From: IDS-8 sp035304285
GTDB lineage: Bacteria; Pseudomonadota; Gammaproteobacteria; Steroidobacterales; Woeseiaceae
Length of the DNA stretch: 64,000 nt
NCBI GenBank assembly: GCA_035304285.1
Contig: DATGQI010000036.1
Coordinates: 1 to 64,000 of the forward strand
Direction: 5' to 3'
Translations under genes and position numbers: made by a program
Shown here: one piece after another, positions 43,023-51,194 of the stretch
How the letters are laid out: every line of letters begins with the position of its first letter
How positions within the stretch are numbered: position 1 is the first letter of the stretch
Notes under the pieces: generated by a model
The model's input: only the letters and a program-made list of their open reading frames with translations
What the model was told of the DNA's origin: nothing
Database searches by the model: none

Positions 43023-44456
43023 TTACGCTCCGTTCGCGTAACTGCTGACGGGCGACGATCGCGGCTCCGACGCACGCGACAACGCAAACGCCAGTACCAA
43101 CCCCGAAACTATCCCCGGCAATCCCTCGTACACCATCGTGTGCAACTCCGCCGCCCGCCACAGCAAAGCGGCGGCAACGCCTCCCACCATCGCCACGATA
43201 GCGCCAGCCTCGCTGATGCGTCGCCCGACCGCGTAAAGCGTCAGCAACGGGGCAAATGCCGACGCCAGCGTTGACCACGACAAAATGACAAGCTGGAAGA
43301 CGCTTCGGGTTTCGCTCATCGCTATTCCCAAAGCAAGCAAAGTCACCACTGCCGTCGCAGTCTTGGCCTGCCACGTGCTGTCCAGCCGTTCCGGGAATAA
43401 ATCATGTGTAATCGCGGCCGAACAACTGAGCACCAGTGAGTCTGCCGTAGACATCGTCGCCGCAAAAATTCCTGCAAGAATCACGCCGACCAGTACCGGT
43501 GGAAGAAGCTCGAGCGCTATCGTGGGTAAGGCGAGTTCCGGATCCATCCCGCTCAATTCCGGCAGGTAAAGGCGTGACAGCAGGCCGACCCCGGTCGCAA
43601 GCGCATAGAACACGGTGAAGAAACTGTAGTACCAAGCACGGGCGCGCATCATGTTGCCCGCTTCGTCCAGCGCCATGAACCTGACCATCACGTGCGGCTG
43701 GCCGACGACCGAGAACCCGGCAAACATCCAACCGAGTACGAACAATCCCATGCCCAGTGCCCCGGGGAACAACAGGTCGGCGGGGAACAGGTCCAGGTAA
43801 CCCGGGATATCAGAAAGTTTCTGCACGGTTCCCGAAAACCCGCCCTGGCCCTGCAGGGCGACCGTGAACAAAAGCGTCATCGCCGCCAGCATCACGATCG
43901 ACTGCGCCGCATCCGTCCAGATCGACGCCCGGATACCGCCGGCGACGCTGTAGGCCAGGATCATCGCTGCGACGACGACGGCACCCACGGCCGGTTCCCA
44001 TCCGAGAACGCCCTGCAGCGCCTTGCCGCCGGCGCTGATTTGCGCGGCTGCGTAGGCGCCCAGGAAAGCCACCATGACGATGGCGGCGATTCTTCGCCAG
44101 GCACGGAACTCCTCCCCGTGCCAGCGTGCGACGACGGCCGCGAATGAGGCTTCATCGGTCCTCTCCGTCGATTTCCTCAGTTTCTTGTGGATGAAGAGCG
44201 ACCCGACAAAGTCGCCCAGGATCCAGCCCACCATCAGCCAGGCTGCAGACAGGCCGGTCGCGTACGTAAAGCCGATCACGCCGATGAACATGTAGCCGGA
44301 ATTGTTGGTCGCGACTGCTGACAGGCCGCAGAGCCACGGCGAGACGGCGCGGCTTGCCAAGTAATAGTCGTTCCTGGATTTCCTGGCTCGCGCCGCCGAT
44401 GCAAGCCCGATCACCACGAACGCCAGCAGGATCGCCAGGAAAGATGCTTCGATCAT
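43023..44456 (-). CDS. Sodium:solute symporter (SSS family), probable compatible-solute or proline transporter
   Basis: 477 residues with about 13 hydrophobic helices. The family pattern is clear: RNDYYLASRAVSPWLCGLSAVATNNSGYMFIG, AYSVAGGIRASIWTDAAQS and GIFAATMSTADSLVLSCSAAITHD. This is the PutP-like branch. It starts 38 bases after ask and precedes the operon's terminator, so it is probably the last gene of the ectoine operon. That suggests uptake or recovery of proline, betaine or ectoines. Confidence 0.85.
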   Translation of the reverse strand: MIEASFLAILLAFVVIGLASAARARKSRNDYYLASRAVSPWLCGLSAVATNNSGYMFIGVIGFTYATGLSAAWLMVGWILGDFVGSLFIHKKLRKSTERTDEASFAAVVARWHGEEFRAWRRIAAIVMVAFLGAYAAAQISAGGKALQGVLGWEPAVGAVVVAAMILAYSVAGGIRASIWTDAAQSIVMLAAMTLLFTVALQGQGGFSGTVQKLSDIPGYLDLFPADLLFPGALGMGLFVLGWMFAGFSVVGQPHVMVRFMALDEAGNMMRARAWYYSFFTVFYALATGVGLLSRLYLPELSGMDPELALPTIALELLPPVLVGVILAGIFAATMSTADSLVLSCSAAITHDLFPERLDSTWQAKTATAVVTLLALGIAMSETRSVFQLVILSWSTLASAFAPLLTLYAVGRRISEAGAIVAMVGGVAAALLWRAAELHTMVYEGLPGIVSGLVLAFALSRASEPRSSPVSSYANGA

Positions 44457-44493
44457 CCGCTTGTAATCCGGTGCCCGGCGCGCAGGTTACACG

Positions 44494-45996
44494 TCATGCA
44501 GCGCGCTGCGGCCTGCTTCCGCGCGTTCCGTCCACCTGCCTCGACTGCCTTCCACCCTGTTCAATCAGCGCCCCGTGCAGGGCGATGATCGATTTGTCGT
44601 AGTCTTCTTCCGCCAGGATGAAAAGTATGTCGACGTTGCGAATCAACTGGTGCAGGCCGAGCACTTCCACGCCTGCCTTTGCGAGCGCCCCCACGGCGAG
44701 GGCCGTAAGGCCTGTTACGTCCAGGTCGCTGCCGATCGCGGATACGATAGCTACTTTGCGCGTCGTCACACGCGCAGAGCCGAAGTTTTCGCGCAGGTCG
44801 CTCACCACGCGATGTACGGCCTTGAGGGAGCCGGCGAGGTAGTGGACGATCGTGTTGGCGTTCGAGGTTTTCGTGACTACCCGCACGCTATGCCGCTTCA
44901 GCGTCTCGAGGATCGCCGCGTCATAACCTTTGACTCCCACCATGTCCTGCTCGAAAAATTCCAGCGCAATGACGCTGCGCATGCCGGTAATGATTTCAGC
45001 CTGGGGAACACCCGAGACGTAGTCGCTCGTTATCTGTGAGCCGTTGTCGTCCGGATCGAAGGTATTGCGAATGCGGAGGGGAATGTTCGCCTGGCGCAGT
45101 CCCTTGGCGGCGCGAGGGTGAATCGCCTCCATCCCCATGTTGGAAAGCTGGTCCGCGACGTCGTAGTTGGTCCGCTCGATCTTGCGCACGCGTTCCCGCC
45201 CGATCAGCTTCGGGTCGCCACTCGAGAGGTGGAATTCCTTGTGGATGACCGCTTCGCAGGCGCGGGTGAGTACCGCGACCCGCGACAGCGTGACTTCGCT
45301 GTAGCCGCGGCCGTAGCTCTGGATCGTGCCGGCCCGACTATGGGCATAGCCGGTGAGGACTGGCAGCGTGGTTGAAAGGTCGATATCGCTCAGGGCTTTG
45401 CCAATGCGGTTGTCCAGGCTAAGGTTCGCCTCTTCCCGCCAGCCGGTAAGGTCGACAAAAACCGCGTTCACGTTGTGCTCTTTCAGCAGCAGCGTCGAGT
45501 TATGCGCGCTGTGTGCTTCCCCGACCGCTGCAAGCATTTCCCGAACCGTATCGAGATGCTCGCTCAGGCTGAAATGACCGTACGAGCAGAGGCGATGCAG
45601 GTCGATGAGGCAACTCCTGACGCCCTCGATGCGTTCCCGCACGAATCGGTCGGCGATTTGCCGGTCGGGGTGATCCCCGAACATACGGGCGTTGATGGCG
45701 CGCATGTCGCTGCTCACTTCGCTGATGGCATCGCCCCAGGCCCATTCCGATTCCGACCCTGCGAACAATGCATGCACGCCGGGCTCGCCCGTCTTCTTGT
45801 CCTCCAGCAGCTTATCGGTGATGCCACTGTAGGCGGACACGACGAAGATCCGGTTATAGAGCTCGGCGCCGGTGCGCCGGCCCAGGAATATGTTGCCGAG
45901 CACGGAATCGGCATCCGACATCGAGGTGCCACCGATCTTCTCGACCGTGTGCCTCGCGCTCTGCTGCACGTTTTCCTGTTTGCCTTCCCGGGTCAC
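44494..45996 (-). CDS. ask: Ectoine-pathway aspartate kinase (Ask_Ect)
   Basis: 500 residues. Kinase start HTVEKIGGTSM, then FVDLTGWREE and GRGYSEVTLSRVA, typical of the dedicated aspartokinase found in ect operons. ACT-like regulatory repeats lie at the end (KVAIVSAIGSDLDVTGLTA). It phosphorylates aspartate, feeding aspartate-semialdehyde to EctB; these isoforms tend to be less inhibited by lysine and threonine. The start overlaps the ectD stop by 4 bases. Confidence 0.92.
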   Translation of the reverse strand: MTREGKQENVQQSARHTVEKIGGTSMSDADSVLGNIFLGRRTGAELYNRIFVVSAYSGITDKLLEDKKTGEPGVHALFAGSESEWAWGDAISEVSSDMRAINARMFGDHPDRQIADRFVRERIEGVRSCLIDLHRLCSYGHFSLSEHLDTVREMLAAVGEAHSAHNSTLLLKEHNVNAVFVDLTGWREEANLSLDNRIGKALSDIDLSTTLPVLTGYAHSRAGTIQSYGRGYSEVTLSRVAVLTRACEAVIHKEFHLSSGDPKLIGRERVRKIERTNYDVADQLSNMGMEAIHPRAAKGLRQANIPLRIRNTFDPDDNGSQITSDYVSGVPQAEIITGMRSVIALEFFEQDMVGVKGYDAAILETLKRHSVRVVTKTSNANTIVHYLAGSLKAVHRVVSDLRENFGSARVTTRKVAIVSAIGSDLDVTGLTALAVGALAKAGVEVLGLHQLIRNVDILFILAEEDYDKSIIALHGALIEQGGRQSRQVDGTRGSRPQRAA

Positions 45997-46952
45997 GCTG
46001 CGCTCCGCATCAGCGGGCCCGTTACCGGCTGCACTGGCGCCACGTGCATTCGGGATGCAATGAACTCGGGGCGAGGGGTTGCGGGCCCGAAAGGCGCCTC
46101 GAGGCGGTTTGATACAGCGTTGTAGACGATGAACGCATTGCTCCGGGGAAGCGGCGTGATGTTGCTGGCCGAACCGTGCATGGTATTGCAGTCGAAAATG
46201 ATGACGGTACCTGCGGGGCCGGTGGGCGCAGCGATGCCGCCCTCGGCTGCCAGCCAGGCCAGCGACTCGTCGTCCGGTACGCCATACTCCTGTTGCTTGA
46301 GAGAACTCCTGTAGTGGTTATCCGGAGTCTCGCCAATGCAGGTGACATAGTGCCGGTGTGAGCCCGGTAAGAGCATGAGGGGCCCGTTGTGCGGTGTGTT
46401 CTCGGTCAGCAACACGGTCATCGACAACGCCCGCATCCGCGGCATGCCGTCCTCGACGTGCCATGTCTCGAAGTCGGAGTGCCAGTAGAATTCCTTCCCG
46501 CGGAACCCCGGCTTGTAGTTCATGCGTGACTGGTGAATATAGATGTCGTCGTTCAGCAGGAACCGCGCAACTTCCGCGAGTCGGGCGTCGGCGGCAAGCC
46601 GCGCGAACGTCCGGTCCTGTTCGTGTATGCGAAAAACCGAGCGCACATGGCCGGAGCCCGGCTCACTGATCAGCGTTTCCGGTTCCAGCGCGCTCTGTCC
46701 TGCGCCACGCAATCTCGCAGCCGCGCTGCAAAGGGTCTCGACTTCACCGGCGTCAAAAATATCCCGCAGTACCAGGAAACCGTCTTGCTCGAATGACTGC
46801 GTATCCTCCTTGGAAAGCGGCGCGTCAGGAGTCCAGCTTCCATGCACCACGTCGTCGAGGCGCGGAAGTACCTGCGCCTCCGTCGCTTGCCGGGACGGAT
46901 ATGCGTCTTCCCGCGGTTTCCCTGCAATCCTGTTCGCTGCGACCTGGCTCAT
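45993..46952 (-). CDS. ectD: EctD, ectoine 5-hydroxylase
   Basis: 319 residues. An Fe(II)/2-oxoglutarate dioxygenase that hydroxylates ectoine. The EctD signature is present as FYWHSDFETWHVEDGMP, giving the His and Asp iron ligands; the distal His is in NTMHGSASN. SRMNYKPGFRGKE and the 2-oxoglutarate region also match. Overlaps by 4 bases with both ectC before and ask after, so the whole block is translationally coupled. Confidence 0.96.
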   Translation of the reverse strand: MSQVAANRIAGKPREDAYPSRQATEAQVLPRLDDVVHGSWTPDAPLSKEDTQSFEQDGFLVLRDIFDAGEVETLCSAAARLRGAGQSALEPETLISEPGSGHVRSVFRIHEQDRTFARLAADARLAEVARFLLNDDIYIHQSRMNYKPGFRGKEFYWHSDFETWHVEDGMPRMRALSMTVLLTENTPHNGPLMLLPGSHRHYVTCIGETPDNHYRSSLKQQEYGVPDDESLAWLAAEGGIAAPTGPAGTVIIFDCNTMHGSASNITPLPRSNAFIVYNAVSNRLEAPFGPATPRPEFIASRMHVAPVQPVTGPLMRSAA

Positions 46953-47341
46953 ACCGCCTCCGCCTGTAGCGGGTAAGCGCCGCTTTCGTCGTGGACTTCC
47001 AGCCCGTTGAGTGGCGGGTTGAAGACGCAGGCCATCGTCATTTCCGAAGTAGCGCGAAGTATGTGCGGGTCGTGCTTGTCGAGCGCGTACATGACGCCGG
47101 GACGTATCGGAAACGTCTCGCCGGTTTCCTGGTTCTCGATCGAACCCTCGCCTGCGACACAGTAAACGGACTCCAGGTGATTCCGGTAGTGCATCGGCAG
47201 CTCGGCGCCTTCGTAAATGGTTGTGATGTGGAAAGAGAAGCCCATCGCGTCTTCCTTCAACAACAGGCGCACGCTGTTCCAGCCCGGTGTCTCGACCAGT
47301 CGTCTGCTCTTCTTCGCATCATCAAGATTTCGAACAATCAT
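46949..47341 (-). CDS. ectC: EctC, ectoine synthase
   Basis: 130 residues, cupin fold. Closes N-gamma-acetyl-diaminobutyrate to ectoine. MIVRNLDDAKKS at the N-terminus, METAL-site region HYRNHLESVYCVAGEGSIE, and GVMYALDKHDPHILRA are classic EctC. Length (~130) is exact for the family. Ribosome site AGAGGGG. Confidence 0.97.
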   Translation of the reverse strand: MIVRNLDDAKKSRRLVETPGWNSVRLLLKEDAMGFSFHITTIYEGAELPMHYRNHLESVYCVAGEGSIENQETGETFPIRPGVMYALDKHDPHILRATSEMTMACVFNPPLNGLEVHDESGAYPLQAEAV

Positions 47342-47354
47342 GTGTATACCCCTC

Positions 47355-48659
47355 TTACGCCGCTGCCCTGTCGGCCTTGTCGAGCACGGCTCTTACCGAA
47401 CGCGCCATGATGTCGAGACCGCGTACTAGCTCCTCGTCGGAAATTGTCAGCGCCGCGAGGCACTTGACGATTTCGTCATCACTGCCGCTCGTTTCGATAA
47501 CCAGTCCGTCAGCGAATGCTTTCCTGACCACGTGGCCTGCGAGTTCGCCGGAAGGCATCTCAAGACCGCGCATCATCCCACGACCCTTCACGGCGGTCCG
47601 GGCAAGGCCGTTCGCGCGCGCGATATCATCAAGCTTCGTCTTCAGTAGCTGACCTTTGTCGTATATCGACTGCTCGAAAGCGCTGTCGCGCCAGAAGTGC
47701 TCGAGTGCGGCACGCGCCGTAACGAATGCATGGCAATTGCCGCGGAAGGTGCCGTTGTGTTCGCCCGGTAGCCATTCGTCGAACTGCCTGTCTATCAATA
47801 CGAGCGCCAGCGGCAGACCGTATCCGGAAATGGATTTGGCCATGGTGACGATGTCGGGCTTTACCTTCGCCGGTTCAAAGCTGAAGAACGTCCCGGTCCG
47901 ACCCGTACCGGCCTGGATATCGTCGACGATGAATAGCGCTCCGTGTTTGCGCGCAATCGCCGCAATCTTCCTGAGCCAATCGTAGTCGGCGACGTTCAGG
48001 CCGCCCTCGCCCTGGACTGTTTCCACGAGCACTGCGGCGGGAGCGTCGACACCACTGGATCCGTCTTCGAGCATCTTGTCCAGGTACGCTGCAGTATCGA
48101 CCGATGGTCCGAAGTAGCCGTCGAAAGGCATTCGCGTGACGCCGCTCAAAGCCACGCCCGCACCGTTACGATGGAAGCCGTTGGCAGTAGTCGCTAGCGC
48201 CCCGAGGGTGACGCCGTGAAAACCGTTGGTGAATGCAATGACGTTCTGGCGCCCGGTCACCTTGCGCGCAAGTTTCAGTGCTGCCTCGACGGCGTTCGCG
48301 CCGGTCGGACCGGGAAACTGCACGACGTAGTCCAGCTTGCGAGGCTTAAGGATCGTTTCATGGAGCTCGGCAAGAAATCTTTCCTTGCTCTCGCTGTACA
48401 TATCGAGGCTGTGTGTAATGCCGTCACTGCTGATGTACTCGATCAGTGCTTTCTTGAGTTCCGGATGGTTATGCCCGTAGTTGAGCGTCGAGCAACCCAT
48501 CAGGAAGTCGAGGTATGCGGTGCCATCGCGGGTATAAAGCCACGAGCCCCTGGCGCGGTGGAAAATCCGGGGAAAGTTTCGTGCGTAGCTTCGAACCTGC
48601 GATTCGAGCAGCTCGAAAGTCTCGACGGCGGGTTCGCTGTCCCTTTTCTGTTCAGACAT
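47355..48659 (-). CDS. ectB: EctB, diaminobutyrate-2-oxoglutarate transaminase
   Basis: 434 residues from the ATG at 48659 (AGAGGAAC); the reading frame is open to 48704 but that start is not supported. Class III PLP transaminase. FELLESQVRSYARNFP and GCSTLNYGHNHP start it; the PLP lysine lies in VTMAKSISGYGLPLAL. It makes L-2,4-diaminobutyrate from aspartate semialdehyde, with glutamate as amino donor. Starts 25 bases after ectA. Confidence 0.96.
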   Translation of the reverse strand: MSEQKRDSEPAVETFELLESQVRSYARNFPRIFHRARGSWLYTRDGTAYLDFLMGCSTLNYGHNHPELKKALIEYISSDGITHSLDMYSESKERFLAELHETILKPRKLDYVVQFPGPTGANAVEAALKLARKVTGRQNVIAFTNGFHGVTLGALATTANGFHRNGAGVALSGVTRMPFDGYFGPSVDTAAYLDKMLEDGSSGVDAPAAVLVETVQGEGGLNVADYDWLRKIAAIARKHGALFIVDDIQAGTGRTGTFFSFEPAKVKPDIVTMAKSISGYGLPLALVLIDRQFDEWLPGEHNGTFRGNCHAFVTARAALEHFWRDSAFEQSIYDKGQLLKTKLDDIARANGLARTAVKGRGMMRGLEMPSGELAGHVVRKAFADGLVIETSGSDDEIVKCLAALTISDEELVRGLDIMARSVRAVLDKADRAAA

Positions 48660-48684
48660 GGTGTTCCTCTGTGGTGAGATGTGA

Positions 48685-49251
48685 TTACGTGGCGCTGCGC
48701 GCACTTCGCTTGGAATTCAGCGGGCTAATGGTGATAAGCCGCTCGCTCGCGTGCCGGCCCTCGAAGTGCCGCTCCTCGTCGAAGCAGGCAGTCTCCTCAA
48801 GGGCAGCATTCGCCCGCTCGGCAACCGAGCGGAACAAGGCATGCGACGCGTGATTGTCAGGCGTTATCGTCGTCTGCATGCGAACGACGTCACCTAGTTC
48901 CTGGCGTTCGAGTAAATCGAACAACATTCTTCGCGCCAATCCCAGGCCGCGAGCCCGTTCGTGTACCGCTACCTGCCAGATAAAGAGCGTCGACGGGTCG
49001 GCGGGACGGCGGTAGCCCGAAACCCAACCGACAGCCTCGCCATCCATTTCCGCGAGCACTGACGTTTCGGCGAAATCCCGGCACTGCAGGAGGTTGCAGT
49101 ACATCGAGTTCTGGTCCAGTGGCGGGCAGGCGGCAACGAGTCGCCAGATGCGCGAGCCGTCCGTGGAAGCAGGCCTCCTGAGCGATACCTGTCGCGAAGC
49201 CGCTTTCTCGCCGATCCGCGGCGCTTTGCTGTCTTCTTTGGGTACTTGCAT
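48685..49251 (-). CDS. ectA: EctA, diaminobutyrate acetyltransferase
   Basis: 188 residues, GNAT fold. LRRPASTDGSRIWRLVAACPPLDQNSMYCNLL is the EctA substrate region (DQNSMYCNLLQCRDFAETS), and QVAVHERARGLGLARRML holds the acetyl-CoA loop. It acetylates diaminobutyrate. The ATG at 49251 has no Shine-Dalgarno sequence: a palindrome and a -10-like TAGACT abut it, so the mRNA may have a very short leader. No other start gives a complete EctA. Confidence 0.94.
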   Translation of the reverse strand: MQVPKEDSKAPRIGEKAASRQVSLRRPASTDGSRIWRLVAACPPLDQNSMYCNLLQCRDFAETSVLAEMDGEAVGWVSGYRRPADPSTLFIWQVAVHERARGLGLARRMLFDLLERQELGDVVRMQTTITPDNHASHALFRSVAERANAALEETACFDEERHFEGRHASERLITISPLNSKRSARSAT

Positions 49252-49293
49252 AATTAGTTTGATAGTCTAACTAATTCAGGCCCGGATTTAAAC
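49252..49293 (-). promoter_or_regulatory. ectA promoter/EctR operator
   Basis: The perfect inverted repeat aattagtt/aactaatt (49252-49259 and 49269-49276, 9-base spacer) adjoins the ectA start. On the minus strand TTTAAA (49288-49293) and TAGACT, 17 bases apart, could be -35 and -10, with the dyad overlapping the -10. MarR-type EctR represses by binding such dyads at the ectA promoter in methylotrophs. A second candidate (TTGAAT, 17 bases, TTTAAA) lies further upstream and would give a longer leader. Confidence 0.6.
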
Positions 49294-49418
49294 CGCGTGG
49301 CGGCCTGTCATTCAAAAATCTCCGGGAAGTTGCTTAGTATACCGAAGTAAATTGAAGCCCGTGCGCGCTCACTGCTGGCGAGCGGCGACGGAATCTGCGA
49401 CAAAGAGGAGTTTGCGCG

Positions 49419-49946
49419 GTGGTGTTCTTCTCCCGGGCTGCAGCATCGAAGGATTCGCCGATGGAAAATCGTTCCGATAGCGCGCTGATCGCGCTGCGCC
49501 GCATCTTGCGAGCGACAGAGTTGAACTCGCGGCTCCTCGCCAGCCAGACGGGGCTGACGACGTCGCAGTTCATCATCCTGCAGATCGTCGCTCGCGAGAG
49601 CAAGGTGCTGCCGAGCGCCGTCGCAAAGTCCGCGGGACTGACGCAGGCGACGGTCACGTCGCTGGTAGACAAGCTGGAGCGCCACGGTCTCGTGAAGCGC
49701 AGGCGTGATACCGAGGACCGGCGGCGCATATGGGTTGAAGCGACCGCGGCCGGGCGTAAGGCGCTTGCCGATTCACCGGATCTGCTGCAGGACCGTTTCC
49801 AGGTCGCATTCCTCAAGCTTGCCGAATGGGAGCAAGCGATGATCATCGCGGCGCTGGAGCGGGTATCAGCGATGCTGGACGCCGCTACACTGGATGCTTC
49901 GCCCGTCCTCGACATCGGCGAGCTGGATCGCTTGCTGAATAGCTGA
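49419..49946 (+). CDS. ectR: EctR, MarR-family regulator of ectoine genes
   Basis: 175 residues from a GTG at 49419 (GAGGAG 8 bases upstream); ATG 49461 is possible. The winged helix is visible: SQFIILQIVARESKVLPSAVAKSAGLTQATVTSLVDKLERHGLVKRRRDTEDRRRIWVEAT. It is divergent from ectA, the position held by EctR in halotolerant methanotrophs. It probably represses the ect operon at low salt through the dyad at 49252-49276. Confidence 0.88.
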   Translation: MVFFSRAAASKDSPMENRSDSALIALRRILRATELNSRLLASQTGLTTSQFIILQIVARESKVLPSAVAKSAGLTQATVTSLVDKLERHGLVKRRRDTEDRRRIWVEATAAGRKALADSPDLLQDRFQVAFLKLAEWEQAMIIAALERVSAMLDAATLDASPVLDIGELDRLLNS

Positions 49947-49998
49947 ACCTGACTGCCGCGGGCGGCTTCCGGAATGCCTTGGATGAGCCCACCACGTC

Positions 49999-50940
49999 TT
50001 AGTGGAGAGGTTGACCTTCCTCCGCCGCCCGCGGCCCGCCACTCTTCAAGACCAGAACATCCGCCCTGACGCGTTGAACGACACGCTCTGCAGCGCTGCC
50101 GGAGAACATCCGGCTCAATCGTCCGCCCCGCCGGGCGCCGAGAACGATCAGGTCGGCATTCATCGGCTCCGACATTTCCTCCAGCGTTTCGACCAGCTTG
50201 CCTTCGTGAATGTGGATGCGCTCCCGCGGCAATCCGTGCGCTGCCGCCATATCGAAAACGCGGCCCATGCGGCGATCGTAACGACTGGTGCCCATGTCGT
50301 CCTCGGGATCGGGCGCCGCGGGTTCGACTGCCTGGGGCAGACCTGCCTCGCCGAACGTATGCAAGGCGTGCGGCTCCTTGCCGAGCTTTCGTGCGAGCTT
50401 CGCGGCATGGTCGAGAATTCGCGCGTCCAGCGAATCGACGGCGCCACCGTCAGCACTTGGCCGCTCGATAGCTCCAACGATCTTGTCGCCGCTCTTGTGT
50501 TGCGGGTTGACAACCCAGACCGGAGCGGGACACGAGCGGATCATCGAAAAGTCATGACCGGTCAGGGTCATTTCCTCGAACCGGGAGTGGTTGTTGCGGC
50601 GAATCAGTACCAGCGATGGCGATATCCTCTGCACTACTTCGAGTGCATCTTCCTCCACCGATGACGATGCCCTCACCTCGCCGCTTGCAGACACGCCGGC
50701 GGCAGCAAGGTCCTTCAGCAGCTTGTCGAGCGACCTTCGGCAACGTTCGATGAGCTTCTGCCGCACCCTGCGGACCCGCTCCCGCCGTCCTGGCAGCGCC
50801 GGCGGCAGCTCTGCCTCATCGAACATGCAGCAGATGTAGAGTTCCTCCTGCAATGCCCCGGCCACTTCCCGCGCCCGCCGTACCAGGTTGGGATGCGGAA
50901 TGGAGCCAAAATCCATGACCAATAATTGACCGCTTTTCAT
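49999..50940 (-). CDS. Universal stress protein, two tandem Usp domains (first copy)
   Basis: 313 residues from the ATG at 50940 (GAGG site); a longer frame upstream is an ORF artefact. Two UspA folds: residues ~1-145 (degenerate, without the nucleotide loop) and ~155-305 with the ATP-binding pattern GARRGGRLSRMFSGSAAERV (G-2x-G-9x-GS). It resembles E. coli UspE in layout. Divergent from the SDR-VKOR gene. Confidence 0.88.
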   Translation of the reverse strand: MKSGQLLVMDFGSIPHPNLVRRAREVAGALQEELYICCMFDEAELPPALPGRRERVRRVRQKLIERCRRSLDKLLKDLAAAGVSASGEVRASSSVEEDALEVVQRISPSLVLIRRNNHSRFEEMTLTGHDFSMIRSCPAPVWVVNPQHKSGDKIVGAIERPSADGGAVDSLDARILDHAAKLARKLGKEPHALHTFGEAGLPQAVEPAAPDPEDDMGTSRYDRRMGRVFDMAAAHGLPRERIHIHEGKLVETLEEMSEPMNADLIVLGARRGGRLSRMFSGSAAERVVQRVRADVLVLKSGGPRAAEEGQPLH

Positions 50941-51194
50941 AAGCCTCGCCAGAACTGAACACCGTGGTCGTATAACTACCGGTGCAAGCACGAGTGCAAG
51001 AAGCGGGCCATCGGCGGGGCACGGCAGCGTCAGCTGCGTCATGGCATCCGTCGGTGCCGCATCCGGCTGCAGCGACGCACCCGGGACGCTTTTTCCGTGG
51101 CACAGAATTTGCAACCGCCTCATCCATAAGGAATAAATTGACCTTCCATCCGGCGAGAACTGATGCCAAAGACGCTTCGCACCCGCTTTTCCCA

